NCBI GenBank assembly: GCA_015655125.1
Contig: JAATFP010000079.1
Location: 62,001 to 126,000, forward strand
Direction of reading: 5' to 3'
Source of the DNA: Chitinophagales bacterium
GTDB taxonomy: Bacteria; Bacteroidota; Bacteroidia; Chitinophagales; Chitinophagaceae
DNA: 64,000 nucleotides
Positions 1 through 8,135 of the stretch are shown piece by piece; within the stretch, counting starts at the first letter, position 1; each line of letters opens with the position of its first letter. A model generated the notes under the pieces. The model saw only the letters and a program-made list of their open reading frames with translations, had not been told where the DNA came from and searched no databases. The translations under genes and the position numbers were made by a program.

Positions 1-82
1 TGAGCCACGTGAGAATCAGCAGGCACAGCACACATAGTCCTATCAAGACAGAAAATTCGATATCGATCGCCAGAAAATACAT
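1..82 (-). CDS. N-terminus of a membrane protein running off the window edge
   Basis: An ATG on the minus strand at 80-82 opens a frame that stays open to the left edge (27 codons). The residues after an acidic start are strongly hydrophobic (segment SVLIGLCVLCLLILTWL), so it looks like a first membrane helix. A perfect Bacteroidota -7 box (TATTTTTG on the minus strand) sits 18 bp upstream, which supports a real start. The rest of the protein lies outside the window, so the family cannot be named. Confidence 0.4.
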   Translation of the reverse strand, partial: MYFLAIDIEFSVLIGLCVLCLLILTWL

Positions 83-99
83 ATTGAATATTTAGATTG

Positions 100-107
100 C
101 AAAAATA
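100..107 (-). promoter_or_regulatory. -7 promoter box (TATTTTTG)
   Basis: Matches the Bacteroidota -7 consensus TAnnTTTG on the minus strand, 18 bp upstream of the ATG at 82. A TTTG that could serve as the -33 element lies 15 nt further upstream, slightly closer than usual. It would drive the membrane protein at the left edge. Confidence 0.45.
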
Positions 108-172
108 GTCAATCACTGCCAACAAATTCCTGTTTTCGAAAACCTCCCTGCCGGCCATTTTTGAATTAAATG

Positions 173-180
173 TAACTTTG
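173..180 (+). promoter_or_regulatory. -7 promoter box (TAACTTTG) of the Fe-S carrier gene
   Basis: Perfect match to TAnnTTTG, ending 16 bp before the ATG at 197, so the leader would be only about 10 nt. No convincing -33 element is seen at the usual spacing. With the box at 100-107 it forms a divergent promoter region. Confidence 0.5.
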
Positions 181-196
181 CCTAAAATACAAGATC

Positions 197-541
197 ATGG
201 AAACTATTGAAAAAACGCCGGTAACCTTTACGTCATCGGCGGTAGCTGAAATAAAAAGGCTGATGAATGAGCCCGGCTTCGATACCAATAATTTTTTGCG
301 TGTGGGAGTGAAGGGGGGCGGTTGCAGCGGTATGACATATGTGTTGAATTTCGATGTAAAGACGGAAAAAGATCATCTATTTGAAATCGATGGTGTACAG
401 GCAATCATAGATAAATCACACAGCATTTACCTGCTGGGGATGGAAGTGAACTGGGAAGGCGGATTGAACAGCCGTGGATTTACTTTTAAGAATCCCAATG
501 CGAGCAGTACGTGCGGGTGTGGAACAAGCTTCGCGGTTTAG
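197..541 (+). CDS. A-type iron-sulfur cluster carrier (HesB/IscA/SufA family)
   Basis: A cytoplasmic scaffold or carrier that passes Fe-S clusters to apo-enzymes. At 114 residues it has the family's usual length. The three signature cysteines are present: Cys43 in GGCSGM and Cys106/Cys108 in the C-terminal STCGCG. The protein starts at an ATG just behind a -7 box and is followed by its own terminator, so it is probably monocistronic. No isc or suf genes lie next to it inside the window, so IscA, SufA and ErpA cannot be told apart from sequence alone; the general assignment is secure. Confidence 0.93.
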   Translation: METIEKTPVTFTSSAVAEIKRLMNEPGFDTNNFLRVGVKGGGCSGMTYVLNFDVKTEKDHLFEIDGVQAIIDKSHSIYLLGMEVNWEGGLNSRGFTFKNPNASSTCGCGTSFAV

Positions 542-584
542 GTTTAATCAATTGAAAATTAAAAATCAAGAATTAGGAATTTGG

Positions 585-613
585 CTCTCTGATATTTTCA
601 GGGAGTTTTTTTT
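585..613 (+). terminator. Rho-independent terminator of the Fe-S carrier gene
   Basis: Stem CTCTCTG (585-591) pairs with CAGGGAG (599-605) with one G-U pair, and is followed by eight T. It lies 44 bp after the stop codon. Confidence 0.75.
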
Positions 614-633
614 GCGTAATTGAGAACCATGGA

Positions 634-684
634 TTGCCATGGGTTGCACCCATTGTTATTGTTGTTCAACCCTTTCAGGGTTGG
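634..684. repeat. Dispersed intergenic repeat, copy 1
   Basis: Read on the minus strand it runs CCTGAAAGGGTT, then AACAACAATAAC, then a GGTGCAACC stretch and ATGG. The same order of words recurs on the plus strand at 26321-26378. Such GAAAGGGTT / GGTGnAACC repeats are known to me from many Bacteroidota genomes, always between genes; their role is unknown. Confidence 0.5.
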
Positions 685-725
685 AAAATGAAAGCCCCCT
701 GAAATTATCAGGGGGCTTTCATTTT
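685..725 (-). terminator. Terminator of secDF
   Basis: A perfect 18-bp stem (685-702 with 708-725, AAAGCCCCCTGA core, 5-nt loop) with an A-run on one side and a T-run on the other. It lies 45 bp beyond the secDF stop codon and could work in both directions. Confidence 0.85.
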
Positions 726-769
726 ATTACCTAGTAAAAATTCGAAGGAATTTTTTAATTCTAAATTGA

Positions 770-3742
770 TTAAAGCGCCGGCGCTTTTTCTTTCCTCACA
801 ACTACTTCTTTAGCTGCACCCAGCGGCTTGTCTTTTGCAAATTCAAGCAGTACGGGCGCACCAACGAAAATTGATGAATAGGAGCCTGTAATAACACCGA
901 TCAACATTGCGAATGCGAAACCGCGCGTTACTTCACCACCGAAGATGAAGAGCACGAGCAATACGAGGAACACCGTTACAGATGTCATGATCGTACGGCT
1001 AAGCGTATGGTTGATGGCGCTGTTGATGATCGTTGTTTTGCTCGCACCTTTCATATCGCGGCTGTATTCACGAACCCTGTCGAACACGATCACCGTATCA
1101 TTCATAGAGAAGCCGATTACCGTAAGGATCGCAGCGATAAAGTGCTGATCGATCTCAAGCGGGAAAGGAACGATGTTCTTGAAAAACGAGAACACGATCA
1201 ATGTTACGAATACGTCGTGCAATAATGTGAAGATCGTACCCATCGAGTACCTCCAGTCTTTAAAGCGTATAAAGATATACAGGAAGATCGCCAGCAATGC
1301 AAACAAAGTAGCTTTTACGGCACCTTTCTTAAGGTCGTCGGAAATTGTTGGCAATACAGTTTTTTTGCTTTGGACATTATTTTTAACGAAACTTGCATAA
1401 CTCACATCAGCAGGCAATACTTTTTTCAGGCCCTCATATAATTTCGTCTGCACCGCAGAATCTGCATTGTCAAAATCTTTCAGGTATGCAGTTGTAATGT
1501 TCAAATGTTTGTTGTCGCCAACAGTTTTGATCACTACGTTGTCATTCAGATCTTTCTGGTAACCGTCCCTGATCTCTGTAATCTCGTGATCAGTTACTGC
1601 TCTAGGGAACTGAACGGTATAACTGCGCCCACCTTTAAATTCAACTCCTTCATGAAAACCATTGAAGAAAGACGCAACACCCAGGATCAGTACGATTACG
1701 GAAATAATATAGGCGTATTTTCTGAATTCCACGAACTTGTAATTCGCATGTTTAAAGATCCTTTTGGAGAGGTTCGTAAAATAGTTGAAGTGACGTTTTT
1801 TATTCGTCCATACCTCCGTGATCAGTCTTGACACGAGAATACCACAGAACAGAGACAACAATATACCGATAATCTGTGTGGTGGCGAAACCAAGTACTGG
1901 TCCGAGACCGAAATAGAACAGGATGAAAGCTGTAAGCAACTGCGTGATATGCGCGTCCAATACAGGAGGCAAAGAACTGCTGTAACCATCATTTACTGCC
2001 TGTTGGTAGTTTTTGCCTTTCGTGAGTTCATCTTTAATTCTTTCAAAGATGATTACGTTCGTATCTACGGCCAAACCGATAGTCAGCACCAGGCCGGCGA
2101 TACCGGCAGCAGTCAGTGTTGCATGGAAGGCAATCAATACACCCAATGTAAAAAGCAGGTTCAATATCAAGGCGATGTTGGCTACCCAGCCGCCTGTATT
2201 GTAATACACAAGCATCAAAACAAATATTACGGCAAATGCGATGAAGAATGATTTGATACCTCCGGTTACGGCCTCCTGGCCAAGGGTAGGGCCGATTTCC
2301 TGGTAAGCAACGATTTTCGCAGGAGCATCCAGTTTACCGGTCTTTAAGATATCTGCGAGATCCTGCGCCTGTTCAACCGTAAAGGAACCTGAAATTTCAG
2401 AGTTACCACCTGTGATGGCACCGTTCACATTTGGAGCGCTATATACCACATTATCCAGGGCGATCGCAATAGGGCGACCAATGTTTTTTTCTGTCAAGCG
2501 CGCCCAGGTTTTAGAACCGATCGGGTTCATCTGCATGCTGATCGACGGACGGCCGGACTGGTCGTATGATTGTTTTGAATCAGAAACGCCATCACCTTCC
2601 AACGGGGCCTTGTCGGATCCCGGAACGGTTTTAATGGCATATAGCGGGAAATAGCGCTGATTGCCTTTGGCTGCCTTTTCCTCCGGTCCGTAAAGGAACT
2701 TAACATTGGAAGGGAGCGAGCTTTTTACCACCTCGCTGTTGATATAGCTGTTGAAAAGGCTGGTGTCTTGCGATAATACGCTACCGAGCGATGAAGAGAA
2801 TACCGGCTTACAATCTTTTCCTTGCTGTGCATCGATAGGATTCATGATACTCAGCAAAGGATTCTGATTCAACTTCGCCTTGTTCGTGTCTGCAAGCGCT
2901 GCGGAATCGCCGGCGTTGATGCCGTTGAGGAAATTCTGCAGGTTCTTGTCGGCTGACTGAAGACCCTGGGCAAGTTCACCAATATTGTATACTTCCCAAA
3001 ACTGAAGATTCGCAGAAGAAGTCAGGAAATCCCTGATCCTTTCCGGATTTTTGATGCCGGCAAGTTCCACGTTAATAACACCCCTGTTTTCATCAAGGTT
3101 GATATTTGGCTGAGCCACACCGAATTTATCAATACGTTTTGTAAGGATCTGGTAAGTTTGTTTGATCGCATCTTTACCGATGCTTTGCAATCTTGCGGAA
3201 ACGGTGGCATCATCTGCACCGGCCTTCAATTCAGTTTTAGAATTGGCAAAAAGCGGGGCGAGCTTACCGGCACCATTCTGTTGAACGTAAGCATTGGTAA
3301 ACAAAGTGATGAAATTATCCTGGCTGGCGATCTTTTGTGCGTTGGCACTTGCGATCGCTTTGTTCAAGGCAGAATCCTGTGAATTATTGCTGAGTGATTT
3401 CAGCAACCCCTCGAGGCTCACATCCATCGTAACGCTCACGCCGCCCTGGAGATCAAGGCCGAGGCTCAGTTCATTGTCCTTACATTTCTGATAGGTTGTT
3501 CCAACGATCGGGAAGATCGGTTCATCCTTTGTAGAATCGAGGATGTGCTGCGTTTTGGCTTCAATCAGAGCGGCTCTGTCGTCGGCGGTGGTGTTTGCAG
3601 GTACGGTGTTCTTGATAAGGCGCGTTGCCTTTTCTCTGATTTTTCCCTCATAACTGCGTACTACCCACGTGTAGGAAAGCTCCCACAATGATATCAGCGT
3701 TAAGGCAATGGTAAAAAACCAAACTAAACCTTTCAGTTTCAT
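770..3742 (-). CDS. secDF: Protein translocase SecD/SecF fusion
   Basis: Membrane motor that uses the proton gradient to help complete Sec-dependent export. At 990 residues it joins SecD and SecF, as usual in Bacteroidota. It has an N-terminal helix (about residues 7-24), a large periplasmic P1 region containing the SecD motif LGLDLQGGVSVTMDV at about 95-110, a SecD membrane block with VLTIGLAVDTNVIIFERIKDEL, then the SecF half with VEFKGGRSY and the mirrored motif VIGFSMNDTVIVFDRVRE. The gene stands alone, between its own terminator and a promoter with a TATCTTTG box. YajC, its usual partner, is encoded about 4 kb away at 7307-7630. Confidence 0.97.
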   Translation of the reverse strand: MKLKGLVWFFTIALTLISLWELSYTWVVRSYEGKIREKATRLIKNTVPANTTADDRAALIEAKTQHILDSTKDEPIFPIVGTTYQKCKDNELSLGLDLQGGVSVTMDVSLEGLLKSLSNNSQDSALNKAIASANAQKIASQDNFITLFTNAYVQQNGAGKLAPLFANSKTELKAGADDATVSARLQSIGKDAIKQTYQILTKRIDKFGVAQPNINLDENRGVINVELAGIKNPERIRDFLTSSANLQFWEVYNIGELAQGLQSADKNLQNFLNGINAGDSAALADTNKAKLNQNPLLSIMNPIDAQQGKDCKPVFSSSLGSVLSQDTSLFNSYINSEVVKSSLPSNVKFLYGPEEKAAKGNQRYFPLYAIKTVPGSDKAPLEGDGVSDSKQSYDQSGRPSISMQMNPIGSKTWARLTEKNIGRPIAIALDNVVYSAPNVNGAITGGNSEISGSFTVEQAQDLADILKTGKLDAPAKIVAYQEIGPTLGQEAVTGGIKSFFIAFAVIFVLMLVYYNTGGWVANIALILNLLFTLGVLIAFHATLTAAGIAGLVLTIGLAVDTNVIIFERIKDELTKGKNYQQAVNDGYSSSLPPVLDAHITQLLTAFILFYFGLGPVLGFATTQIIGILLSLFCGILVSRLITEVWTNKKRHFNYFTNLSKRIFKHANYKFVEFRKYAYIISVIVLILGVASFFNGFHEGVEFKGGRSYTVQFPRAVTDHEITEIRDGYQKDLNDNVVIKTVGDNKHLNITTAYLKDFDNADSAVQTKLYEGLKKVLPADVSYASFVKNNVQSKKTVLPTISDDLKKGAVKATLFALLAIFLYIFIRFKDWRYSMGTIFTLLHDVFVTLIVFSFFKNIVPFPLEIDQHFIAAILTVIGFSMNDTVIVFDRVREYSRDMKGASKTTIINSAINHTLSRTIMTSVTVFLVLLVLFIFGGEVTRGFAFAMLIGVITGSYSSIFVGAPVLLEFAKDKPLGAAKEVVVRKEKAPAL

Positions 3743-3789
3743 GTTAATAAACTTTTGTGTACTACTTTGTTAAATTTTTTAAATGTGTG

Positions 3790-3797
3790 CAAAGATA
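3790..3797 (-). promoter_or_regulatory. -7 promoter box (TATCTTTG) of secDF
   Basis: Exact Bacteroidota -7 box on the minus strand, 48 bp upstream of the secDF ATG. No clear -33 TTTG at normal spacing. Confidence 0.5.
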
Positions 3798-3869
3798 GGG
3801 GAAAAAGCAATTGAACTAAGTTGCGTCGTTATTTAAGATTTTTAGTCATTTTGCAGGTAAAACAAAACC

Positions 3870-5213
3870 ATGATCATACGCGGCGCAACCTCTTTTATTT
3901 CAATAACTTTTGCGCTGGCAATTGCGTCATGTAACGCACCTAAACAGGCGCAGAAGCCGGTTGTGGCAGTTCGGACACAAACGTTACCTGTGGACACCAT
4001 CGCATCGTCAGTAGCCGATACCGAAGATGCCTTCTTCGAAAATATCTTCAAAAGCTATCCGGGAGTTTTTGAAAAGGTGCTGTCGGAAAGAAATGAAATG
4101 AACCTGCAGATTATCTATACACAGATCAACAGGGATAAAAATAATAAGCCGGCGCTCACACATCATTATTTTAACAGGCGGGGCGCACGATATTTTTATC
4201 CTGCTTCTACAGTTAAGCTGCCGGTGGCTCTTCTTGCGCTGGAAGATGTATCCGATCGCAATAAGGAACACGCGATGTTTCCGGATAAGAAAAATATGAG
4301 CATGATCACAGAGGCTGCATACAGCGGTCAGTCTGCAGTTTACAACGATCCTAATACAATGGACGGCCGGCCGACTGTTGAACAATATATCAAAAAAATA
4401 TTCCTGGTGAGCGATAACAATGCATTCAACAGGTTGTATGAATATCTCGGGCAGGAGGCGATTAATGATCATCTTCATAAAAAAGGATACAACGATGCAC
4501 AGATCCTTCACCGGCTCGACGTTTTTTTAACGGACGATCAGAACCGGCACACCAATCCCGTACATTTTTATGATACGGTTCAATACAACAGTGCGGATGG
4601 ACATGAGATGCTGTTCAACAAAAAGCAATATGAAAAGCGAAGCGACTATATTGGCAAGGGATATTACAGCAACGGTAAATTTATCGATAAACCCATGGTT
4701 TTTTCCGGCAAGAACCGCATATCGCTGAACGATCTTCATACCATATTACAGTCGGTCATTTTCCCCGAAACGGTTCCTGCATCTCAACGCTTCAACATCA
4801 GCGATGTTGACAGGGAATTTGTATTGAAATATATGTCGATGTTTCCGCGCGAGTCGCGTTATCCCTCGTATGACAGCACTTTCAATGATGGTTATGCAAA
4901 AGCCATCATGTATGGAAATGACAAAGTTTCCCTGCCGAAAAATATCCGTGTGTTTGATAAATCCGGAGTTGCCTATGGCCAACTGGTTGATGTAGCTTAC
5001 GTGATAGATACGGAACACAAAATAGAATTCATCGTGTCGGCCGCTATCTATTGCAATACCGACGGGATCTTAAATGATGACAAATATGATTATGATTCAG
5101 TAGGATTTCCTTTCATGAAAAATTTAGGGAAGGCATTGTATAATTACGAAGCGGGTCGAAAAAAAAATTATCTGCCTGATCTGTCGGAATTTATATTTAG
5201 CTACGATAAATAA
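3870..5213 (+). CDS. Class A beta-lactamase-like serine hydrolase, lipoprotein
   Basis: The N-terminus is a lipoprotein signal with the lipid-bearing Cys at position 21 (IASC). The three marks of the serine beta-lactamase/transpeptidase fold are present in order and spacing: STVK at 113-116 (nucleophile Ser113, Lys116), SDN at 181-183 and KSG at 364-366. At 447 residues it is far longer than a class A beta-lactamase (about 290), with about 75 extra residues before the fold and a long insert (about 200-300) between SDN and KSG. I could not find a clear ExxLN omega-loop glutamate. It is therefore a penicillin-recognising-fold hydrolase whose substrate, possibly peptidoglycan or another ester or amide, is not known; resistance should not be assumed. 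The gene is flanked by promoter-like boxes and seems monocistronic. Confidence 0.8.
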   Translation: MIIRGATSFISITFALAIASCNAPKQAQKPVVAVRTQTLPVDTIASSVADTEDAFFENIFKSYPGVFEKVLSERNEMNLQIIYTQINRDKNNKPALTHHYFNRRGARYFYPASTVKLPVALLALEDVSDRNKEHAMFPDKKNMSMITEAAYSGQSAVYNDPNTMDGRPTVEQYIKKIFLVSDNNAFNRLYEYLGQEAINDHLHKKGYNDAQILHRLDVFLTDDQNRHTNPVHFYDTVQYNSADGHEMLFNKKQYEKRSDYIGKGYYSNGKFIDKPMVFSGKNRISLNDLHTILQSVIFPETVPASQRFNISDVDREFVLKYMSMFPRESRYPSYDSTFNDGYAKAIMYGNDKVSLPKNIRVFDKSGVAYGQLVDVAYVIDTEHKIEFIVSAAIYCNTDGILNDDKYDYDSVGFPFMKNLGKALYNYEAGRKKNYLPDLSEFIFSYDK

Positions 5214-5215
5214 TT

Positions 5216-5223
5216 TAGTTTTG
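5216..5223 (+). promoter_or_regulatory. -7 promoter box (TAGTTTTG) of the aminotransferase gene
   Basis: Perfect TAnnTTTG match just after the previous stop codon and 40 bp before the ATG at 5264, so the aminotransferase probably has its own promoter. Confidence 0.5.
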
Positions 5224-5263
5224 CAACCCTCTTCCACCATCACTTTTAAAACGCAAGAACATT

Positions 5264-6457
5264 ATGCAGCTTTCTTCTCTTCTTACAAAATTCAATGAAC
5301 CCGAAACGTTGAAAATGGCCAAACTCGGTCGTGAACTACGGGCGCAGGGAATTGACGTTACCGACCTTAGTTTGGGTGAACCGGATTTTGATACTCCAGA
5401 TCATATCAAGGAAGCAGCAAAACGCGCCATTGACGCCAATTACAGCCACTATACACCGGTTGCCGGCTATCTCGATCTTCGTGAAGCGATCTGCACAAAA
5501 CTGATGCGTGATAATGGCCTTGCATATACTCCGGAACAAATCGTAGTGAGTACGGGTGCAAAACAGAGTATTGCAAACACCGTGTTAAGCATCGTAGATA
5601 ATGGTGATGAAGTGATCATTCCCACACCATATTGGGTTACCTACAGCGAGATTGTACGATTGGCCGGTGGCGTGGTGAAACTGGTAAAAACATCGCTCGA
5701 AAGCGGCTATAAAATTACCCCGGCGCAGCTGGAAGAAGCCATTACCGATAAAACAAGGTTGTTCATGTTTTCGTCACCTTGCAACCCAACAGGTGCTTTA
5801 TACAGCAAAGATGAGCTGGAGGCCCTTGCACATGTTTTTGAAAAACATCCGGCAGTTTTCATCATGAGTGATGAGATCTACGAGCATATCAATTTCCAGG
5901 GCAAACATGAAAGCATTGCACAATTTGAGTTTATAAAAAACAGGGTAATCCTCATCAATGGTCTCAGCAAAGGTTTTGCAATGACCGGCTGGAGATTGGG
6001 GTACGTTGCAGCACCGGTGGCTGTGGCCAAAGCTTCGGAAAAAATTCAGGGACAGTTTACCAGCGGCCCCACTGCAATTACGCAACGTGCCGCCATTGTT
6101 GCCCTTACAGGTGATCTTAAACCGACAGATGAGATGGTGGAACAATTTAAGATCCGCAGGGCGAGGGTGATGGAACTGCTGGCAGAACTGCCGGGTGTGG
6201 CCTGTGCCGAGCCGCCGGGTGCATTCTATGTTTTCCCGGACGTTCATACTTATTTTGGAAAGAAAACGGCTGACGGCGAGGTGATTGCTAATGCAGATGA
6301 TCTGTGTATGTATTTCTTAAATACGGCCCACGTTTCTACAGTTACGGGTACTGCTTTTGGCGAACCTGATTGTATCAGAATTTCTTTTGCAAACAGTATT
6401 GAAAAAATTGAAGCGGGATTTGCAAAAATAAAAAAAGCGTTGGAAGCGCTGAAGTAG
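5264..6457 (+). CDS. Class I/II PLP-dependent aminotransferase (aspartate aminotransferase type)
   Basis: Cytoplasmic enzyme that moves an amino group between an amino acid, probably aspartate, and a 2-oxo acid. At 397 residues it has the family length. Visible motifs are the substrate-loop DLSLGEPDFDTP near the start, SSPCNPTGALYS, SDEIYEHI, and the PLP-lysine region LSKGFAMTGWRLGY with Lys at about 240, followed by the Arg that binds the alpha-carboxylate. The closest named group is the aspartate/prephenate aminotransferase of the type found in many non-enteric bacteria. The stop codon touches a long inverted-repeat element (6457-6571) that also ends the convergent coaE gene. Confidence 0.9.
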   Translation: MQLSSLLTKFNEPETLKMAKLGRELRAQGIDVTDLSLGEPDFDTPDHIKEAAKRAIDANYSHYTPVAGYLDLREAICTKLMRDNGLAYTPEQIVVSTGAKQSIANTVLSIVDNGDEVIIPTPYWVTYSEIVRLAGGVVKLVKTSLESGYKITPAQLEEAITDKTRLFMFSSPCNPTGALYSKDELEALAHVFEKHPAVFIMSDEIYEHINFQGKHESIAQFEFIKNRVILINGLSKGFAMTGWRLGYVAAPVAVAKASEKIQGQFTSGPTAITQRAAIVALTGDLKPTDEMVEQFKIRRARVMELLAELPGVACAEPPGAFYVFPDVHTYFGKKTADGEVIANADDLCMYFLNTAHVSTVTGTAFGEPDCIRISFANSIEKIEAGFAKIKKALEALK

Positions 6458-6571
6458 AACCACAAAGGCACAACGACACAAAGATTGACGGAGAAACTTA
6501 AAGCCTGCAACAGCAGGCTTTAATATATTTATTCCTTCGTGAGCCTTTGTGTCGTTGTGCATTTGTGGTTC
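6457..6571. repeat. Nested inverted-repeat element 1, flanking coaE
   Basis: Outer arms of 27 bp at 6457-6483 and 6545-6571 match at 26 of 27 positions (each begins GAACCACAAA when read inward). Inside lies an 11-bp perfect hairpin, TTAAAGCCTGC (6498-6508) with its complement (6513-6523). It sits between the convergent 3' ends of the aminotransferase gene and coaE and overlaps both ends by a base or so. The inner hairpin probably serves as terminator for both. A relative lies at 7173-7300. Confidence 0.85.
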
Positions 6572-7151
6572 AAAACAATCGCAGTTTCTTATCCAGTTCA
6601 AGTACTTGCGGAATTAATAACTGCTCATCATCATTTACAATAATAAAATCACACCGCTTCATTTTTTCGTCCTCATTCATTTGTCTTTCCATTCGCTTTT
6701 CAACGGCTTCTTTGGTGATGTTATCGCGAAGCATCGTTCGCTGTAAACGCAGTTCGGGCGGGGCTTGTACGCCGATCACGTAATCGAGGTGTTTCCAGGC
6801 CTCTGTCTCAAAAATGAGGGCTGCTTCCTTTAAAGTGTAAGGTGCTTTTTGCTGTCGCATCCAGTTGTCGGCATGCGCAATGGTAACGGGGTGAACCAGC
6901 GAATTTACCAGTGCCAGTTTTTCCGGATCGTTGAAAATGATGCTGGAAATATGCTGCCGGTTGAGTTGACCATTTATATATGTTTCTTCGCCAAAATGAG
7001 CGATAAGCTGGGCTTTCAGTTCCACATTTTCATTCATGATATTTTTTGCGGCATCATCGGCATAATACACAGGAATGCCAAGCACTTCGAAGATCCTGGC
7101 AATGGTGGTTTTGCCACTTCCGATACCGCCGGTAATTCCAATTTTAAGCAT
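6570..7151 (-). CDS. coaE: Dephospho-CoA kinase
   Basis: Last step of coenzyme A synthesis: ATP-dependent phosphorylation of the ribose 3'-hydroxyl of dephospho-CoA. The P-loop GGIGSGKTT is at residues 8-16, and the protein has the family's length (193 residues). The start at 7151 (MLKIGITGG) is preferred over an upstream in-frame start at 7205, since the extra 18 residues come from a repeat element and are unlike the family. It is the last gene of the run nusB - DUF1573 - yajC - coaE, though a repeat with a strong hairpin (7173-7300) stands between yajC and coaE and may uncouple it. Confidence 0.95.
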   Translation of the reverse strand: MLKIGITGGIGSGKTTIARIFEVLGIPVYYADDAAKNIMNENVELKAQLIAHFGEETYINGQLNRQHISSIIFNDPEKLALVNSLVHPVTIAHADNWMRQQKAPYTLKEAALIFETEAWKHLDYVIGVQAPPELRLQRTMLRDNITKEAVEKRMERQMNEDEKMKRCDFIIVNDDEQLLIPQVLELDKKLRLF

Positions 7152-7172
7152 CTTTAAAATTAAGGTTTTTTT

Positions 7173-7300
7173 GAACCACGGGGACACCACGACACAAAGA
7201 AGCACAAAGAGTTTTTATAAAAAAAGCCTGCAATTTGCAGGCTTTTTTTATATTCAATCAGATCCTTTGCGAACCTTTAAGTGATGGTGTCCCGTGGTTC
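7173..7300. repeat. Nested inverted-repeat element 2, flanking coaE
   Basis: The outer arms start GAACCACGGG at both ends when read inward (7173 onward, and minus strand from 7300) and match over about 17 bp with one gap. The left arm continues into GACACAAAG like element 1. The inner hairpin is a 14-bp stem, AAAAAAAGCCTGCA (7219-7232) with its complement (7236-7249), and shares the core AAAGCCTGC / GCAGGCTTT with element 1. It fills the gap between coaE and yajC and ends with a T-run in either direction, so it may end yajC transcripts. Confidence 0.8.
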
Positions 7301-7306
7301 GAAAAA

Positions 7307-7630
7307 TTATTTCGTGGCCGGAACTTTATTCACATTTGCTGTCCATTCCATAGAAATGGCGCTTCTTTCGATCTTGATATAGCTTCCCGGGCTGGTTTCC
7401 ATTTCGATCGTTCCGTCGTCGTTTACCTTATTGATCTTGCCATGAATACCTGCGATTGTAACGATCTTGTCGCCTTTCTGCAAGTCATTGATAAATTGCT
7501 TTTGTTGTTTTGCTTTTTTAGCCTGCGGACGGATCATGAAGAAATAGAATACGAGGATCATACCACCCATCATAACGGGCATTGTCCATGAAGTAGTACC
7601 TGCATTAACCTGTAAAAAAAATGATTGCAT
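7307..7630 (-). CDS. yajC: Preprotein translocase subunit YajC
   Basis: Small inner-membrane partner of SecDF. Of 107 residues, about 18-37 form a single membrane helix (MMGGMILVFYFFMIRPQ), ending in the family's FMIRPQAKK signature, followed by a small cytoplasmic beta domain (GDKIVTIAGIHGKI). It lies 38 bp downstream of the DUF1573 gene in the nusB operon, the normal Bacteroidota position. Confidence 0.96.
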   Translation of the reverse strand: MQSFFLQVNAGTTSWTMPVMMGGMILVFYFFMIRPQAKKAKQQKQFINDLQKGDKIVTIAGIHGKINKVNDDGTIEMETSPGSYIKIERSAISMEWTANVNKVPATK

Positions 7631-7668
7631 GTTTAATTATTGTTTGATGAATTGAGAGAACGTTTTTT

Positions 7669-8118
7669 TTATTTCTTTTCCAACACTTCGCCGGTAAGCT
7701 GCAACTCGGGAAACGCAGGTTCGGCATTGGACATTACGGTGATCGTTTTATGAGCGGTTCCAACGCGTTTTTCGCTATTGAATTTTACCTTAATAAATCC
7801 TGTTTCGCCGGGCATTACAGGTTGTTCCGGTTTTTCCGGAACAGTGCAGCCGCAACTGGCGGTAGCGCTGGTGACGATCAATGGATTTGCTCCCGTATTT
7901 TTAAAGCGGTAACTATATTCTACCACTTCGCCTTCGGTTACTTTGCCAAAATTGTAAGCACTGTCGATCATTTGTACGGAAGTGGGGGTGGCCATTGCCT
8001 GTGCCTTCGCTGCGCTGTCTTTTGCGGAAAGCTGTGGGGACAATGTATCTTTTCTTCGCACATCGCAACTTGCAAGCAATGCAGCCACGGAACCTGCCAG
8101 TAGTAAGCTTTTCAACAT
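7669..8118 (-). CDS. DUF1573 domain lipoprotein
   Basis: The N-terminus is a lipoprotein signal with lipobox LLASC (Cys at about 18). Residues about 47-145 are a DUF1573 / immunoglobulin-like fold of the MSP or ASPM type, with the typical FKNTGANPLIVTSATASCGCTVPE stretch broken here as FKNTGANPLIV and ASCGCT. The function of this family is unknown; it is anchored in the envelope. It lies between nusB (17 bp) and yajC (38 bp) and is surely cotranscribed with them, an arrangement I know from many Bacteroidota. Confidence 0.92.
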   Translation of the reverse strand: MLKSLLLAGSVAALLASCDVRRKDTLSPQLSAKDSAAKAQAMATPTSVQMIDSAYNFGKVTEGEVVEYSYRFKNTGANPLIVTSATASCGCTVPEKPEQPVMPGETGFIKVKFNSEKRVGTAHKTITVMSNAEPAFPELQLTGEVLEKK

Positions 8119-8135
8119 GATTTGATGATTTTTAT

